Assembly: GCF_021568795.1 (NCBI RefSeq)
Contig: NZ_JAKGUE010000012.1
Location: forward strand, 1 to 64,000
Direction of reading: 5' to 3'
Length of the DNA stretch: 64,000 bases
Source: Dethiosulfovibrio faecalis
GTDB lineage: Bacteria; Synergistota; Synergistia; Synergistales; Dethiosulfovibrionaceae
The notes beneath the pieces were generated by a model, which had not been told where the DNA came from, did not search any database, and worked only from the letters and a program-made list of their open reading frames with translations. Position numbers and translations under genes: made by a program. Positions within the stretch are counted from its first letter, which is position 1. Each line of letters opens with the position of its first letter. Shown one piece after another: positions 50,436 through 58,914 of the stretch.

Positions 50436-51365
50436 TTAAACACCCAACAGGGAAATCCATAAGGTCAAGGACAATATAGAAAAGACCGTCGTGGTTATAA
50501 TAACCTCACCGGCGTAAGCTCCGTCCATCCCCATCCCCTGGGCCAGGACGAAATTATTTACAGCAGCGGGCATGGCCGCAACCAGCACGGCGGTCTTAGT
50601 CAACATCGGATCGACCTCCATAAAAGTCAAAGCCCCCCAGGTCATGAGGGGAGACAGAAATAGGCGGATCAGAATATCGTTCCAGACCCTCCTGACGGAG
50701 GATAAAATATGTTCGATCTGAAGAGAGGCCCCTAAGGCCATCAGAGCCACTCCGCTGCCTACGTTACCCAGTATGCCGAGAGTCTGGTCCAACCATACGG
50801 GCAGATCTCCCATTCCCAAAAAAGCACCGGCCACCCCTAGAACGCAGGCTCCAAGCATGGGGTTTCCGGCCAGTTTACGGACCGTCTCTACAAGGGACCG
50901 AATGGAAAACTCGCCGGATAGAGCAAGTTGCCCCATAGCGATAGAGATCATCTGGTAGACCACCAGCGATAGGGCCAGATAAATCCCGTAGCTGACGAGC
51001 CCTGGTTCGCCAAGAGCTATGGTAACGGCAGGAAGCCCCATGAAAACGTTGTTGCCCCTTATCGAGACGAGAACCGATACGGCAAGTTTCTCTCTGGGAA
51101 GTCCTCTGACCCTGGCCAGAGCCCAAGATATAAAAGGCAAAACTACGAAAACCCCGTAGACGCCGCACATGAAGGGAAAGTTCGAGAAATGGGCAGGATC
51201 CACCTTTATGGTCGACCTAAACAGGATGGCTGGCATGGACACCCAATACAACATACCGTTCATCTCAGCCACCCCTGTATCCGTCACGAGGCCGATCCGT
51301 TTAACGATCCATCCGATCGCCATTATTAGACCTAGAGGAAGAACTATAAGCAGAGCGTGTAACAT
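50436..51365 (-). CDS. AEC-family permease (auxin efflux carrier type)
   Basis: This is an inner-membrane transporter of about ten helices, 309 aa, of the AEC family, which often exports organic acids. It starts with LLIVLPLGLIMAIGWIVKR. The middle has VSIRGNNVFMGLPAVTIALG, and the end has VLVAAMPAAVNNFVLAQ, all typical of the family. The ATG at 51365 has AGGAGGGG 5 nt upstream, so the longer frame to 51416 is not used. It is divergent from the phosphohexomutase gene. Confidence 0.9.
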   Translation of the reverse strand: MLHALLIVLPLGLIMAIGWIVKRIGLVTDTGVAEMNGMLYWVSMPAILFRSTIKVDPAHFSNFPFMCGVYGVFVVLPFISWALARVRGLPREKLAVSVLVSIRGNNVFMGLPAVTIALGEPGLVSYGIYLALSLVVYQMISIAMGQLALSGEFSIRSLVETVRKLAGNPMLGACVLGVAGAFLGMGDLPVWLDQTLGILGNVGSGVALMALGASLQIEHILSSVRRVWNDILIRLFLSPLMTWGALTFMEVDPMLTKTAVLVAAMPAAVNNFVLAQGMGMDGAYAGEVIITTTVFSILSLTLWISLLGV

Positions 51366-51497
51366 GGATACCCCTCCTAAGTGAAGCGAATTCCGCCCGT
51401 AAAATAGAGGAACCAAAGTCGACGCAGGGCGTGAACCTGGATTATACTGTAATGGAAACGGAAATCATCGACAATCATATCTAAGGAGTGATCGCCA

Positions 51498-52886
51498 ATG
51501 AACGTCCCCTCCAATATATTCAGAGAATACGATATAAGGGGAGAGGCTGAAACGGACCTATCTTCCCCGAACGTACTGGCCATAGCGAGATCGTACGGGA
51601 CCTACCTAAACCGCAAAGGCATAACCAAGGCATCCGTGGGAGGAGACGTCCGGATCTCCACCGAGAGGATCAGAAAAGACGTTATTCAAGGGCTCACCGA
51701 CACCGGAATAGACGTTATAGACGTAGGCACCGTGACGAGTCCTCTGCTGTACTGGAGCCTGTTCCATCACGATATCGATGGAGCGATAATGATAACCGGG
51801 AGCCATAACCCCAAGGATATGAACGGTCTCAAGATGGCCTTGGGAAAATCCACCATATACGGGGAGGAGATACAGAAAATCCGCGAGATGGTGGAAAAAG
51901 ACGACTTCGAAATAGCCGACGAACCAGGAGATGTTTCGGTGGAAGACCTGTGGCCCGACTATCTGGAGATGCTGAAAACCAAGATCCAATTGGGATCGAG
52001 AAAGCTCAAGGTCGTAGCGGACGCAGCCAACGGAACGGCCTCTCTCAGGATAGTGGAATTCCTGGAAAGCCTGGGCTGCGAGGTGATCCCTCTTTACTGC
52101 GAGCCGGACGGAACGTTCCCCAATCACCATCCGGACCCTCAGAAGAGGGCTAATATGCAGGATCTCATCGCCTCGGTAAGAAAAAACAAGGCAGACGTCG
52201 GTTTCGGCTTCGACGGAGACGCCGACAGGATAGGGGTCGTGGACGACACGGGCGAGATCGTCTGGGGAGACGTCCTAATGGCGCTCTACTGGAGAGAGAT
52301 TCTCCCAAAAAACCCAGGAGCGACCGCCATAATAGAGGTCAAATGCTCTCAAGCCCTGGAGGACGAGGTCAGACGACTCGGAGGAGTCCCCCATTATTAT
52401 AAGGCAGGCCACTCCCTCATAAAGGCGGAGATGAAGAGGATCGGGGCTCTGTTCGCCGGAGAATATTCGGGACACATCTTCTTCGCCGACGAATACTACG
52501 GCTTCGACGACTCCTTCTACGCCGCGGGAAGGCTGCTCAGGATGCTTTCGGAAAGCGACCAGTCTCTATCGGAGATGCTCTCCAATATGCCCGTCTACTA
52601 TCACACCGAGGAGGTAAGGGTCGACTGTCCCGACGACAGAAAGTTCGAGGTTATGGAACGGATAACGTCCCAAGCCCTCGAAGAGCACGAGGCCATAACG
52701 GTGGACGGACTGAGGATCGTGTACCCCGACGGAAAAGGCTGGGGACTTATAAGGGCGTCCAACACCCAACCGGTGCTGGCTACCAGATGCGAGGGAAAAA
52801 CCCCGGAAGATCTGGAATATATCGCTAAAGACGTGAAGAAAAGGATGCTCGACGCGGGACTGCCCGACTTCGAGTGGACCTACTGA
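51498..52886 (+). CDS. Phosphomannomutase/phosphoglucomutase
   Basis: This enzyme interconverts hexose 1- and 6-phosphates for nucleotide-sugar supply. The 462-aa product has the four domain landmarks: the phosphoserine loop MITGSHNPKDMNGLKMA near residue 97, and the metal loop GFDGDADRIGVVDDTG. The sugar loop is GEYSGHIFFADEYYGFDDS and the phosphate loop is RASNTQPVLATRCEG. GEYSGH is typical of enzymes with dual mannose/glucose use (AlgC/ManB group). AAGGAG lies about 10 nt before the ATG. Confidence 0.95.
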   Translation: MNVPSNIFREYDIRGEAETDLSSPNVLAIARSYGTYLNRKGITKASVGGDVRISTERIRKDVIQGLTDTGIDVIDVGTVTSPLLYWSLFHHDIDGAIMITGSHNPKDMNGLKMALGKSTIYGEEIQKIREMVEKDDFEIADEPGDVSVEDLWPDYLEMLKTKIQLGSRKLKVVADAANGTASLRIVEFLESLGCEVIPLYCEPDGTFPNHHPDPQKRANMQDLIASVRKNKADVGFGFDGDADRIGVVDDTGEIVWGDVLMALYWREILPKNPGATAIIEVKCSQALEDEVRRLGGVPHYYKAGHSLIKAEMKRIGALFAGEYSGHIFFADEYYGFDDSFYAAGRLLRMLSESDQSLSEMLSNMPVYYHTEEVRVDCPDDRKFEVMERITSQALEEHEAITVDGLRIVYPDGKGWGLIRASNTQPVLATRCEGKTPEDLEYIAKDVKKRMLDAGLPDFEWTY

Positions 52887-52891
52887 GCTAC

Positions 52892-52930
52892 CAGTTGGAA
52901 GGGGATCCTATGAGAGATCCCCTTCCAACA
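52892..52930. terminator. Hairpin between convergent genes
   Basis: A 13-bp inverted repeat, TTGGAAGGGGATC and its complement with an 8-nt loop, lies between the phosphohexomutase and dipeptidase genes. There is no T-tract on either side, so it may stop RNA decay more than transcription. Confidence 0.55.
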
Positions 52931-52935
52931 TCGAC

Positions 52936-53964
52936 TCACGAAAGAGCCGATCTGTACACCCTGGCGAAATTTAGCCCCATCACCGACAAGACCTCTTCGT
53001 CCAAGTACCCCCTGCTCAAGAGCTCGGCGGAAAGCTCCACCACCTGACCGTAGCCGGATATACAGTCGTAACTTTCGCTACCTGTGGACTGACGGAACAT
53101 ATCGCAGAAATCGAATCCGAACCCCACATGCTCTATACCTACGAGCTTTTTTACGTAATCCACGTGATCGGCCAAATGAGAAGATCCTACCGGTCCGACC
53201 TTCGATTCCTCGGCCACAAAGGTACTACAGCTGTTCATCCCCATAACCCCGCCTCTTTCGGCAAGGGCCATTATCTGATCGTCCTTCAGATTTCTCATGG
53301 TCCCCATAAGGGAACGGCAGTTGGAGTGAGAGGCTATGAACGGACCGTCATAAAACTCCAGCACATCCTGAAACCCCTCGTCGTTAAGATGGCTTACGTC
53401 CAGAAACATACCGAGACGGGAAATCTCGTCCAAAAGCCTTACCCCAAAATCGGTAAGACCTCCTTTCCGACCCTCCCGTCTCCGGGAGAAAAAGCAACCG
53501 TCTCCAGCGTAGTTCCTTCTGCTCCAGACAAGTCCAACTCCACGGACGCCGAGCTCGTAAAATATCCTAAGAAGCCCCATATCGTTCGAGATAGGCTCGA
53601 CTCCCTCGAAAGAGAGCAATATCGCCAATCTCCCCTTCGCCTTGGCGGCTTCTACCTCTTCCCAATCCACACATAGAGAGAATGAATCCGAACACTCGTC
53701 CAGCTCACCGTGGAGGGCTCCTATCTGATCCAGAGCCCTTTTGAGAGCCATATCGGGGACATAACGGTCCTCTACAAAGATCGAGGAAATCACCAGATCG
53801 AGACCGGCCCTCCTCATAGCTGGAAGATGATCCTCCTCTATGACGTTTCTTCTTCCCTTCTCTCTCTTGTCCAGAACGTCCTTTAGAAGATCGAAGTGAG
53901 CGTCCACCACGAGACCGGAGTCATGCAGTTCTCTGGCCCTATCGATGCAGCTCTCCCGTTTCAT
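52936..53964 (-). CDS. Membrane dipeptidase (peptidase family M19)
   Basis: This is a renal-dipeptidase-like zinc enzyme that cleaves dipeptides. The 342-aa TIM-barrel product has VVDAHFDLLKDVLDKRE near the N-terminus (metal His and Asp). It also has ILLSFEGVEPISND (the bridging Glu), MFLDVSHLNDEGF, and FIASHSNCRSLMGTMRNLKD (His ligands). VGFGFDFCDMF follows near the end. There is no signal peptide, so it is cytosolic. Peptide use fits the life of many Synergistetes. GGAGGG precedes the ATG by 7 nt. Confidence 0.92.
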   Translation of the reverse strand: MKRESCIDRARELHDSGLVVDAHFDLLKDVLDKREKGRRNVIEEDHLPAMRRAGLDLVISSIFVEDRYVPDMALKRALDQIGALHGELDECSDSFSLCVDWEEVEAAKAKGRLAILLSFEGVEPISNDMGLLRIFYELGVRGVGLVWSRRNYAGDGCFFSRRREGRKGGLTDFGVRLLDEISRLGMFLDVSHLNDEGFQDVLEFYDGPFIASHSNCRSLMGTMRNLKDDQIMALAERGGVMGMNSCSTFVAEESKVGPVGSSHLADHVDYVKKLVGIEHVGFGFDFCDMFRQSTGSESYDCISGYGQVVELSAELLSRGYLDEEVLSVMGLNFARVYRSALS

Positions 53965-54014
53965 TCTATCCCTCCTTGTGGCCTGATCGTGAAATCTCCC
54001 GATCGCATCCTCAG

Positions 54015-54023
54015 ATTATAACA
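54015..54023 (-). promoter_or_regulatory. Extended -10 promoter for the dipeptidase gene
   Basis: On the minus strand a TGTTATAAT element (TGn plus perfect TATAAT at 54020-54015) stands about 50 bp before the dipeptidase start. No good -35 is present, as is usual for extended -10 promoters. Confidence 0.6.
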
Positions 54024-54027
54024 CCAC

Positions 54028-54061
54028 AAAAAAGGAGGGAGGGTCCGATTACGGACCCTCC
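54028..54061 (-). terminator. Intrinsic terminator without an obvious gene upstream
   Basis: On the minus strand GGAGGGTCCG-TAAT-CGGACCCTCC is followed by CTCC and six T. It must end a transcript coming from the region 54062-54662, where only the ORF pieces described in the next entry are found. Confidence 0.8.
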
Positions 54062-54070
54062 CCATAGTTC

Positions 54071-54511
54071 TTATACAGGGAACCCTTCCCTAACGCTCTC
54101 ACCGCCAGGCGACAGCGGTCTCAAGATCCTATGCGGTTGTGGGGTGTTCAATTCTTCGATGGACCTCACCCCCGATAGATATATTATGATGGCCGAAGTA
54201 TCGTCATGAGTTTCCTCTGTCAATCGCATCAACCCTTACCATACTCGATACTCATTCTGCTCGCTTTCAACGCCATAGGAGGCGTCCCTTACTGGGGTTA
54301 CAGAACCTCGTATTTCTCGATTCTTATCCTTCAGCACATCGTTACCGACGATACTCCGGCCTGAAGGAGGAGTCTGGGATGCTGAAGGAACTAGCTCGCT
54401 CCCTCCTTCTGTTTTGATTCTACACCGATTCGACCTCAGACCAAACTCCGAAGGATTGGAACTCTTCAACATCAGAGGCAAATAACCCTGATTTTGGCCG
54501 TATTCCTTCAA
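54071..54511 (-). pseudogene. Possible decayed gene or structured RNA (two same-frame ORF pieces)
   Basis: Two open stretches in the same minus-strand frame are split by a single TAA at 54236-54238. The front piece has 91 codons (54236-54511). The rear piece has about 54 codons (54071-54235) and ends just before a terminator. Neither matches a family I know. The rear one contains LTEETHDDTSAIIIYLSGV and ends ESVREGFPV. The base composition is lower in G+C than the neighbours. Hairpins inside (ACCGC/GCGGT, GGGGTG/CACCCC) would also fit a structured RNA. Either reading is weak. Confidence 0.25.
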
Positions 54512-54662
54512 AAATCGAATATAATCTATTTTGGGAAACTTCTATGCCTGAACACGATAAAGACTCTATTCCCCTCTTGCCACGAACAGGGATATCCTAT
54601 ATGATTCCAAATTAGTGTTCTCTAGTTGAAGAGAAAAGCAAAGCTGAACAGGAGGTACTTTT
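54512..54662 (+). promoter_or_regulatory. Leader region of the amino acid ABC transporter
   Basis: This AT-rich stretch has a TATAAT at 54520-54525 without a convincing -35, and ends in AGGAGG about 9 nt before the transporter ATG. No riboswitch or T-box pattern was recognised. Confidence 0.4.
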
Positions 54663-55418
54663 ATGGACCCTGCCATCCAGGTAAAAGGGCTTCACAAGTC
54701 TTTTGAGAATCTTCAGGTGCTTCGAGGCATCGATATCGACGTATCGGAAGGAGAGGTAGTATCGGTAATAGGCCCCAGCGGATCGGGCAAGAGCACCTTG
54801 GCCCGGTGCATCTGCCGCCTAGAGGAGATAAACGAAGGGGAGATCCGTCTCTACGGACGGAGGATCGATAACGGAGGGATCTCCACCGAGGCCCAATCGG
54901 CACTTGTCGGCATGATCTTTCAGCAGTTCAACCTCTTTCCTCATCTATCCGTACTCGATAACATAATCCTGTCTCCTACCAAGGTAAAAAAACTGCCAAC
55001 AAAAGAGGCAAGGACGAAGGGTTTGGAGTTGTTGGACAGGGTCGGCCTGGCGGATAAGCGAGACTCCCGACCGGGGGAGCTTTCCGGCGGTCAGCAGCAG
55101 AGAGTGGCCATAGCGAGAGCTCTGGCGATGGAGCCCAGAATCATGCTGTTCGACGAACCTACCAGTGCTCTCGATCCAGAGCTGGTGGGAGAGGTTCTAG
55201 ACGTCATAGCTGGGCTGGCAAAAAGCGGAATGACTATGATGATCATTACCCACGAAATGCTCTTCGCCAAGGAAGTATCCGACAGGGTTATATTCATGGC
55301 CGACGGCGTCATAGTCGAAGAAGGTTCACCAGATCAGGTCCTGGAAGCCCCCGAGATGGATAGGACTAGGTCCTTCCTTCACAGAATGTTGGCTCATCAC
55401 GTAGCGGATTCGGATTAA
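54663..55418 (+). CDS. Polar amino acid ABC transporter ATPase
   Basis: This is the ATP-binding subunit of a polar amino acid importer (GlnQ/HisP/ArtP type). The 251-aa product has Walker [16 protein letters not shown] near residue 35, signature [15 protein letters not shown], Walker [15 protein letters not shown] and the switch His in [17 protein letters not shown]. The downstream permease follows after 15 bp. A substrate-binding protein gene is not next to it, so the substrate stays open. Confidence 0.95.
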   Translation: MDPAIQVKGLHKSFENLQVLRGIDIDVSEGEVVSVIGPSGSGKSTLARCICRLEEINEGEIRLYGRRIDNGGISTEAQSALVGMIFQQFNLFPHLSVLDNIILSPTKVKKLPTKEARTKGLELLDRVGLADKRDSRPGELSGGQQQRVAIARALAMEPRIMLFDEPTSALDPELVGEVLDVIAGLAKSGMTMMIITHEMLFAKEVSDRVIFMADGVIVEEGSPDQVLEAPEMDRTRSFLHRMLAHHVADSD

Positions 55419-55433
55419 GGAGGTAGGTTTCAC

Positions 55434-56087
55434 ATGACCCTGGATTTTTCCATACTATCGCCCTATATCCCGATGCTTCTGGCCGGCGCCTGGTTTACGG
55501 TAAAGGCATCTCTCTGCAGCGTCGTTCTAGGATCCGCCTTCGGCCTGGTCGTCGGTGCCCTTAGGGTCGTCCCCTTCGGTCCGGTAAGAGGGTTGGCCGC
55601 CGCTTACATATACGTCATAAGGGGAACTCCTCTTCTGGTACAGCTTTTTCTCATATATTTCGGATTGCCGTCTCTCGGTATAAATCTGCCGGCTTTCGTA
55701 GCCGGGGTAATAGGCCTGGGAATAAACTCCTCGGGGTATGTAGGCGAGATAGTTCGAGGTGGGATAGAGGCCGTCCCTAAAGGACAATGGGAAGCATCCA
55801 AGATGCTTGGCCTTTCCTATTTGAGATCCATGAGACATATAATACTGCCGCAAGCGATAAGGAACATGCTTCCCGCAATAGGCAACGAGTTCGTAACTTT
55901 GATAAAGGAATCGTCGCTTCTTTCCACCTTGGCCATAACGGAGCTGACCATGGCGGGGCAACAGGTCAGAAGCGTAACCTATGCGTCTTTCGAGACGTTT
56001 ATAGCCGTTGGAATAATATATCTCTGTCTTACCAGCTCCACCAGCTTTGCTCTCCAGCTTCTGGAAAAACGTTGGGATATAAGATAA
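55434..56087 (+). CDS. Polar amino acid ABC transporter permease
   Basis: This is a His/Glu/Gln/Arg-type permease of 217 aa with about five membrane helices. It shows AAAYIYVIRGTPLLVQLFLI near residue 60 and the coupling loop EASKMLGLSYLRSMRHIILP before the last helices. VTLIKESSLLSTLAITEL follows, as in GlnP/HisM. AAGGAGG lies 9 nt before the ATG. As one permease gene is present, the channel is likely a homodimer. Confidence 0.94.
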   Translation: MTLDFSILSPYIPMLLAGAWFTVKASLCSVVLGSAFGLVVGALRVVPFGPVRGLAAAYIYVIRGTPLLVQLFLIYFGLPSLGINLPAFVAGVIGLGINSSGYVGEIVRGGIEAVPKGQWEASKMLGLSYLRSMRHIILPQAIRNMLPAIGNEFVTLIKESSLLSTLAITELTMAGQQVRSVTYASFETFIAVGIIYLCLTSSTSFALQLLEKRWDIR

Positions 56088-56089
56088 AA

Positions 56090-56128
56090 AGAGGGAGAAC
56101 GGTGTATTTAACACCCGTACTCCCTTAA
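56090..56128. terminator. Terminator between permease and next convergent gene
   Basis: An imperfect hairpin (GGGAG and GGTGT arms pairing with ACACC and CTCCC) lies between convergent genes. On the minus strand it is followed by CTTTTTAT, and on the plus strand by TTAAAAAAC. It probably serves the minus-strand gene best. Confidence 0.65.
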
Positions 56129-56133
56129 AAAAC

Positions 56134-57075
56134 TTAACTGTCTACCTTTATGGGCTCCTCCAGGGAGACAGGAAGCATATAGCGTTCCATGTCCTCCGTG
56201 GCCTCCAGTGCATCCAGATATCCCCAGGAAAGAATGACTATTTCCTGAGGCCTCAGACCTCTGCGATCTTTCATTTCCTCCCACATATAGAAGGGGAAAT
56301 ACATCCAGACCGAGACAGGTATCTCCCCAAAGGGACGCTGACCTTCGAAACGGACCAGATATCCCGAATCTCCTCGAAAAACCACGGAACCGCTTTTTTC
56401 GGCGTTCATCCTCTTAAGCTGATCGGGCTTGAAGAGAAGAGCCTCCAGCTCCGCTATCCCTTTGTTGCCGGGTAGTTCTCCAACGGAAAACCACATTTTC
56501 GGCAAGACCGGCTCTTCCCTGAAGACGTCGATGCCCCTTCTGGCCCATATCTTTATTCGACCCACCATGGAATGGTCACCGAGAGACAGGGCCTTACGGA
56601 CTCCCCAGTAGAGCAATCTGAACTCTCCCATCCCGGACAGAGAGGAAAGCAGGAGATCCTCGTCGTCCCAGCTATCCTCTTCGTCAAAAAGGGAGGTAGA
56701 GCTGAGAAAACCCTTGAGGATCGACATCGTGTTCCCATGACTGCCGGGAGGAGGAAGCTGCCTCAACAGTTCGGAACGCAACTTTGTGGAGACATCTCCT
56801 CCTATGGTTATTATTGTATCTCCCGTGTCGAAACGACAGGGGACATCGTCGTATAGGAAACTCTCCCTCCAAGAAGTGTTATCCTCCCCCGGCTTACCCC
56901 AAAGCCATTTTTCGTAGGCTCCGCCCTGTCTGTAACCCACCAAAACCCTGTTGTAGGGCATCAGCAATATTACCAAGGGGTCTCCTTCTTTCGGGATATC
57001 TCCGATGGATACTAGATCGGGCAGTCTGACGATATGCCCGTCGGTCATGAACTCATAGACGATCATTCTGCCCAC
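56134..57075 (-). CDS. Hypothetical protein, 313 aa
   Basis: I do not recognise this protein. It seems cytosolic, without signal peptide or membrane segment. It starts with a strand-rich part (VYEFMTDGHIVRLPDLVS; DPLVILLMPYNRVLVGYR). An acidic middle follows (DEEDSWDDEDLLLSSLSG), then a helical part with LYWGVRKALSLGDHSMVGR and a Trp/Phe-rich end (VSVWMYFPFYMWEEMKD). The gene stands alone with its own terminator. It may be a lineage-specific protein. Confidence 0.75.
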   Translation of the reverse strand: MGRMIVYEFMTDGHIVRLPDLVSIGDIPKEGDPLVILLMPYNRVLVGYRQGGAYEKWLWGKPGEDNTSWRESFLYDDVPCRFDTGDTIITIGGDVSTKLRSELLRQLPPPGSHGNTMSILKGFLSSTSLFDEEDSWDDEDLLLSSLSGMGEFRLLYWGVRKALSLGDHSMVGRIKIWARRGIDVFREEPVLPKMWFSVGELPGNKGIAELEALLFKPDQLKRMNAEKSGSVVFRGDSGYLVRFEGQRPFGEIPVSVWMYFPFYMWEEMKDRRGLRPQEIVILSWGYLDALEATEDMERYMLPVSLEEPIKVDS

Positions 57076-57112
57076 CTCCTCTTTTTGAGCATACCATCTC
57101 GGGTAGCCCAGT

Positions 57113-57994
57113 TCAAATACGGTTCTCTCCGGTCATATCGGTCTTCCATCTTCGGTGCATCCACAGCCATTCGCCTGGCACGGTGCGGACCATCTCCTCC
57201 AAGATTTTATTGACCTCGGCAGCTAGGGCAACGACCTTATCCTCTTTGTCCTTTACGGTTTCGGATGCAGATAGAGGACTATAAACCCTAACCTTGTGTC
57301 TAAATGGGGCTATTCTCTCTATGGACACCGGAATTATCGGGACCTTGGACATCACAGATATGGCAGCAGGTCCTTTGGGCATGGTACATGGACGTCCTAA
57401 AAATTTTACCGGTATACCTGTAGGTCCTCCGTCCTGATCGGCGACCAACCCCACGAAGTTTCCTACCATAGGAAGGCGAACCATCTCTCGAAAGCCCTTG
57501 CGCTCCTTTCTCAGGGTTTTCAGCCCCACTTTTTGCCTGTAAAACTCCATAAGGACGGCAAGATCCTCGGCATCGGGGTCTCTGACGGCAGCGTAGAGAG
57601 GATAGTCGCTCTGGCACAGCCAGGCGGAAAGCAGTTCCCAGTTGCCTCCGTGGCTGGCCAATATGACGCAGCCTTTCTTGGAAGAGAGAAGATCGTCAAG
57701 GATGTCCTTGCCCTCAACCCTCTCTATCCACGTCAATGCCTGAGATGGGTCTTTCATGAGAGCCAGATACTCCACCGCCATCCAACAGAAGTGGTCGTAA
57801 ACAGCCTTCAGGTTCTCACGATACCACCGTTCGTCTCTATCGGGGAAGGCCCTTGCCATATTGTCCAGGGCCACCGTTTTTCTAGGAGAGACCAATCCTA
57901 AAACACACCGGAGGAAAAGATAGAGAATCCAAGCCCGTCTTCCCGGACGGACCCATCTGTCCAACGTCTCTATACACCTGACTCTAAAGCTCAA
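57113..57994 (-). CDS. LpxL/HtrB-like lipid A late acyltransferase
   Basis: This is an inner-membrane acyltransferase that adds secondary acyl chains to lipid A. The 293-aa product has an N-terminal hydrophobic region with LGLVSPRKTVALDNMARAFP. The HX4E catalytic motif is in VILASHGGNWELLSA, and VGLVADQDGGPTGIPVKFLG plus the late block MHRRWKT complete the family pattern. It is coupled to the upstream gene by an ATGA overlap. Presence of this gene supports a lipopolysaccharide-type outer membrane. Confidence 0.9.
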   Translation of the reverse strand: MSFRVRCIETLDRWVRPGRRAWILYLFLRCVLGLVSPRKTVALDNMARAFPDRDERWYRENLKAVYDHFCWMAVEYLALMKDPSQALTWIERVEGKDILDDLLSSKKGCVILASHGGNWELLSAWLCQSDYPLYAAVRDPDAEDLAVLMEFYRQKVGLKTLRKERKGFREMVRLPMVGNFVGLVADQDGGPTGIPVKFLGRPCTMPKGPAAISVMSKVPIIPVSIERIAPFRHKVRVYSPLSASETVKDKEDKVVALAAEVNKILEEMVRTVPGEWLWMHRRWKTDMTGENRI

Positions 57995-58896
57995 AGGGCT
58001 CCCTCCAATAGAGCCTTGTACATATTCGTTATGGAGAGAGCCGAGGCCTCCGGAGTAAAGTTAAGGCTAATCCTGTATCTCGCGGCCACAGCGGCGGTCT
58101 TGCCCCTTTCGCCTGTAAGCTCTTCGCCGGACGGTATGGGAACGTCCTTTCTCAAGGCTATATACCCATCGCTACCCAACAGATCGTCCAATATAGGAGA
58201 CCAAGGGGCTACGGTGGGAACCCCGTAAAGGGCGGCGAAACCGGCCAGTATAGCAGACGAGAGATCAACTCCCGGCAGCACTAGCAACCGCCCCCTTCCC
58301 GATAAAAATCTAACTGCATCTCCGTCGTCTATAGCTCCCGAAGCTCCTGGGAAAGCTCCTCCTTGATCCGTAAGTTTGACGACGGGCAGCCCTACGCCTC
58401 GTTGAAGAACCTCGATCGTCCTTCTATCGGGCCTGGACATCGAGGAAGGGAAAACGACTAGAGCCATGGGGCCGCCATGGCTATCCCCCGGCTGTCCCCA
58501 CGATAGGTCCCTCTCGAAGGCAGGTCTCCAAGAGTTAGGGTCGGCCTCGGCGGTTACACCGGAAAAGACGGAAGGATGACCTCGCCATTTTTCTTCGGGG
58601 TCTTTGAAGGAATGGACCGTAAGGGCTCTCGCCGAGATAACCGGCCACCATCGGGGAGCGTTCCCCCAAAGATGCCATGCATTGCCTCTAAAAAGCAACG
58701 TCAGCCCCCTCGCTAAAGCATCCTGACCATTCCAGGAGACCACCTCGACCAACGATCCCGGAAAAAAACCGGACTCGGAGATAACGGTCAGCCTGGTACC
58801 CTCCAATCCCAGCTGCCTAGCGGTAAAGCCCAGAGACATAAGATCCCAAGGGCGTAATTTCCCGGATAAAAACCAAACCCAACCTTTTGACCTCAT
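57991..58896 (-). CDS. Possible glycosyltransferase, divergent
   Basis: This 301-aa cytosolic-looking protein has a weak GT-B pattern. Near the end LSSAILAGFAALYGVPTVAP, followed by an acidic pair and ILDDLLGSDGYIALRKDV, resembles the nucleotide-sugar site of family 1/4 glycosyltransferases. The first half is Trp-rich (RGNAWHLWGNAPRWWPV) and has no known motif. Being in one operon with the lipid A acyltransferase, it may act in envelope sugar assembly. It could also be an unrelated lineage-specific protein. Confidence 0.5.
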   Translation of the reverse strand: MRSKGWVWFLSGKLRPWDLMSLGFTARQLGLEGTRLTVISESGFFPGSLVEVVSWNGQDALARGLTLLFRGNAWHLWGNAPRWWPVISARALTVHSFKDPEEKWRGHPSVFSGVTAEADPNSWRPAFERDLSWGQPGDSHGGPMALVVFPSSMSRPDRRTIEVLQRGVGLPVVKLTDQGGAFPGASGAIDDGDAVRFLSGRGRLLVLPGVDLSSAILAGFAALYGVPTVAPWSPILDDLLGSDGYIALRKDVPIPSGEELTGERGKTAAVAARYRISLNFTPEASALSITNMYKALLEGAL

Positions 58897-58914
58897 CAGG
58901 AAATGCCTCCTCTT

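Noticed and set aside
54062..54240. RNase P RNA, tmRNA, 6S or SRP RNA in the gene-poor stretch
   Set aside because: The GAGGAAACTC start recalled RNase P, but the later conserved blocks of any of these RNAs are missing.
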